A stretch of DNA of 64,000 nt from Amycolatopsis sp. FBCC-B4732. GTDB taxonomy: Bacteria > Actinomycetota > Actinomycetes > Mycobacteriales > Pseudonocardiaceae. The notes beneath the pieces were generated by a model. It was not told where the DNA came from and made no database searches. It was given only the letters and a program-made list of their open reading frames with translations. Shown piece after piece: positions 62,995-64,000 of the stretch; the stretch's first letter is position 1, and each line of letters opens with the position of its first letter. The DNA lies in NCBI RefSeq assembly GCF_023008405.1, contig NZ_CP095376.1, positions 6,118,501 to 6,182,500 of the forward strand, written 5' to 3'. A program made the position numbers and the translations under genes.

Positions 62995-64000
62995 ATGGGT
63001 AACCACGGCTTCCGGGTGATCGGCCTGATTTCGGGCACGTCGGTCGACGGCATCGACGTGGCCGCCGCCGACCTGCGCGCCGAGGACGACACCGTGGTGC
63101 TGACGCCGCTCGGCGAGCTCGACGTCCCCTACCCGGAACCGCTGCGCGAAGCCCTCCTCGCGGCCCTCCCGCCCGGCCCCTGCACCGCCGGCGAGCTGAC
63201 GCGGCTCGACACCGGCGTCGGGCAGGCGTTCGCCGACGCCGCCCGGCGCGGGGCCGAAGAACTCGCCGGCGGCAGCGCGGACCTGGTCGCTTCGCTCGGC
63301 CAGACGGTGTTCCACTGGGTCGAGGAAGGCCACGTCCGCGGCACCCTCCAGCTCGGCCAGCCGGCCTGGATCGCCGAGCGCACCGGCCTGCCGGTGGTCG
63401 CCGACCTGCGGGCCCGCGACGTCGCCGCGGGCGGCCACGGCGCTCCCCTGGCGAGCACGCTCGACCAGCTGTGGCTGCGCGGCCTCGCCCAGGACACCGG
63501 GCGCCCGGTCGCCGCGCTCAACCTCGGCGGCATCGCGAACATCACCGTCGTCGCCGACGGCGCACCGGCGATCGCCTACGACACCGGCCCCGCCAACGCG
63601 CTGCTCGACCTCGCCGCCCACCGCGTCACCGGGCAGCGCAGCGACGTCGACGGGCGGCTCGCGCTCGACGGCTCGGTGCGCGCCGACCTGCTCGGCAGGC
63701 TGCTCGCCGACCCCTACTTCGCCGCCGCGCCGCCGAAGTCGACCGGCAAGGAGCACTTCAACGCGGCCTACCTCGACGCCGCGCTGGCCGGCCTCGACCC
63801 GGTCGGCCCCGCCGACCTGCTCGCGACGCTGACCGAGCTGACCGCCGTGACCGTGGCCGAGCGGTGCCGCCGCCACGGCGTCACGATCGTCATCGCCTCC
63901 GGCGGCGGCATCCGCAACCCGGCGGTGATGACGGCGCTGGCGCGGAACCTGCCTTCGGCCGTGCTCAAGACCAGCGACGACCTCGGCCTGCCCGGCGCCG
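62995..64000 (+). CDS. anmK: Anhydro-N-acetylmuramic acid kinase (3' end outside window)
   Basis: The first 335 codons are visible. Sugar kinase of cell-wall recycling that converts anhMurNAc to MurNAc-6-phosphate. Starts MGNHGFRVIGLISGTSVDGID (phosphate loop), then ASLGQTVFHW, QLGQPAWIAERTGLPVVADLRARDVAAGGHGAPL, ALNLGGIANITVV, YDTGPANALLD, KSTGKEHFN and ASGGGIRNPAVM, all AnmK signatures. Divergent from ftsY. Confidence 0.93.
   Translation, partial: MGNHGFRVIGLISGTSVDGIDVAAADLRAEDDTVVLTPLGELDVPYPEPLREALLAALPPGPCTAGELTRLDTGVGQAFADAARRGAEELAGGSADLVASLGQTVFHWVEEGHVRGTLQLGQPAWIAERTGLPVVADLRARDVAAGGHGAPLASTLDQLWLRGLAQDTGRPVAALNLGGIANITVVADGAPAIAYDTGPANALLDLAAHRVTGQRSDVDGRLALDGSVRADLLGRLLADPYFAAAPPKSTGKEHFNAAYLDAALAGLDPVGPADLLATLTELTAVTVAERCRRHGVTIVIASGGGIRNPAVMTALARNLPSAVLKTSDDLGLPGA

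Overview
The window is a high-GC actinomycete chromosome segment, most likely from the Pseudonocardiaceae (Amycolatopsis-like). Reasons: very GC-rich third codon positions, many GTG and TTG starts, several leaderless genes with TANNNT -10 boxes 6-8 nt before the start codon, and the conserved actinobacterial order ffh ... rpsP-KH-rimM-trmD-rplS-lepB-rnhB-DUF2469-yraN-comM-dprA-xerC-whiG-(M23 peptidase)-rpsB-tsf. This is inferred from gene content and order; no database was searched.

Layout. 0-18.4 kb: housekeeping translation, secretion and DNA-uptake genes, nearly all on the minus strand, with two CPBP-family membrane proteins and an amidohydrolase. 18.5-25.6 kb: ABC exporter with MarR regulator, Ku, TetR-SDR pair, then a gene-less stretch that proves to be six tandem copies of a hexapeptide micro-gene, then a diguanylate cyclase. 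25.6-31.4 kb: a single-gene DUF262/DUF1524 restriction-like protein lodged at the 3' end of glnD between 18-bp direct repeats, then the nitrogen operon amt-glnK-glnD. 31.6-41.6 kb: rRNA methyltransferase, FhuF-like protein, SigJ-like sigma factor, a three-gene EACC1 / caspase-TPR / degenerate ClpC cassette, methionine biosynthesis (MetY), and an Mrr-type endonuclease. 41.6-55.0 kb: a near-complete purine catabolic cluster (xanthine dehydrogenase, 8-oxoguanine deaminase, urate oxidase, HIU hydrolase, OHCU decarboxylase, allantoinase, allantoicase, PucR, a DUF77-HTH regulator), with a TetR gene and a secreted GH27 alpha-galactosidase between. 56.3-59.9 kb: malate synthase and a CitE-like lyase divergent from an IclR regulator; these can assimilate the glyoxylate that the purine pathway releases. 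60-64 kb: small unknown genes, a GNAT enzyme, ftsY, and the start of anmK.

Main discoveries to check. (1) At 23868-24192 (minus strand), six tandem ~60-bp repeats each hold a Shine-Dalgarno sequence and an open reading frame for the same hexapeptide MRNRES; the codons differ only synonymously (plus ATG/GTG start), a sign of selection on the peptide or its translation. (2) At 34703-37714, translationally coupled genes encode an EACC1-like protein, a caspase-like protease with helical repeats, and a ClpC N-domain protein whose AAA+ module has lost Walker A Lys/Thr, the pore loop and the arginine-finger region: a candidate regulated-death or immunity system. (3) The DUF262/DUF1524 gene looks like a site-specific insertion into the end of glnD. 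(4) DprA and the M23 peptidase carry long in-frame repeats, and RNase HII lacks the Arg of its GRG motif.
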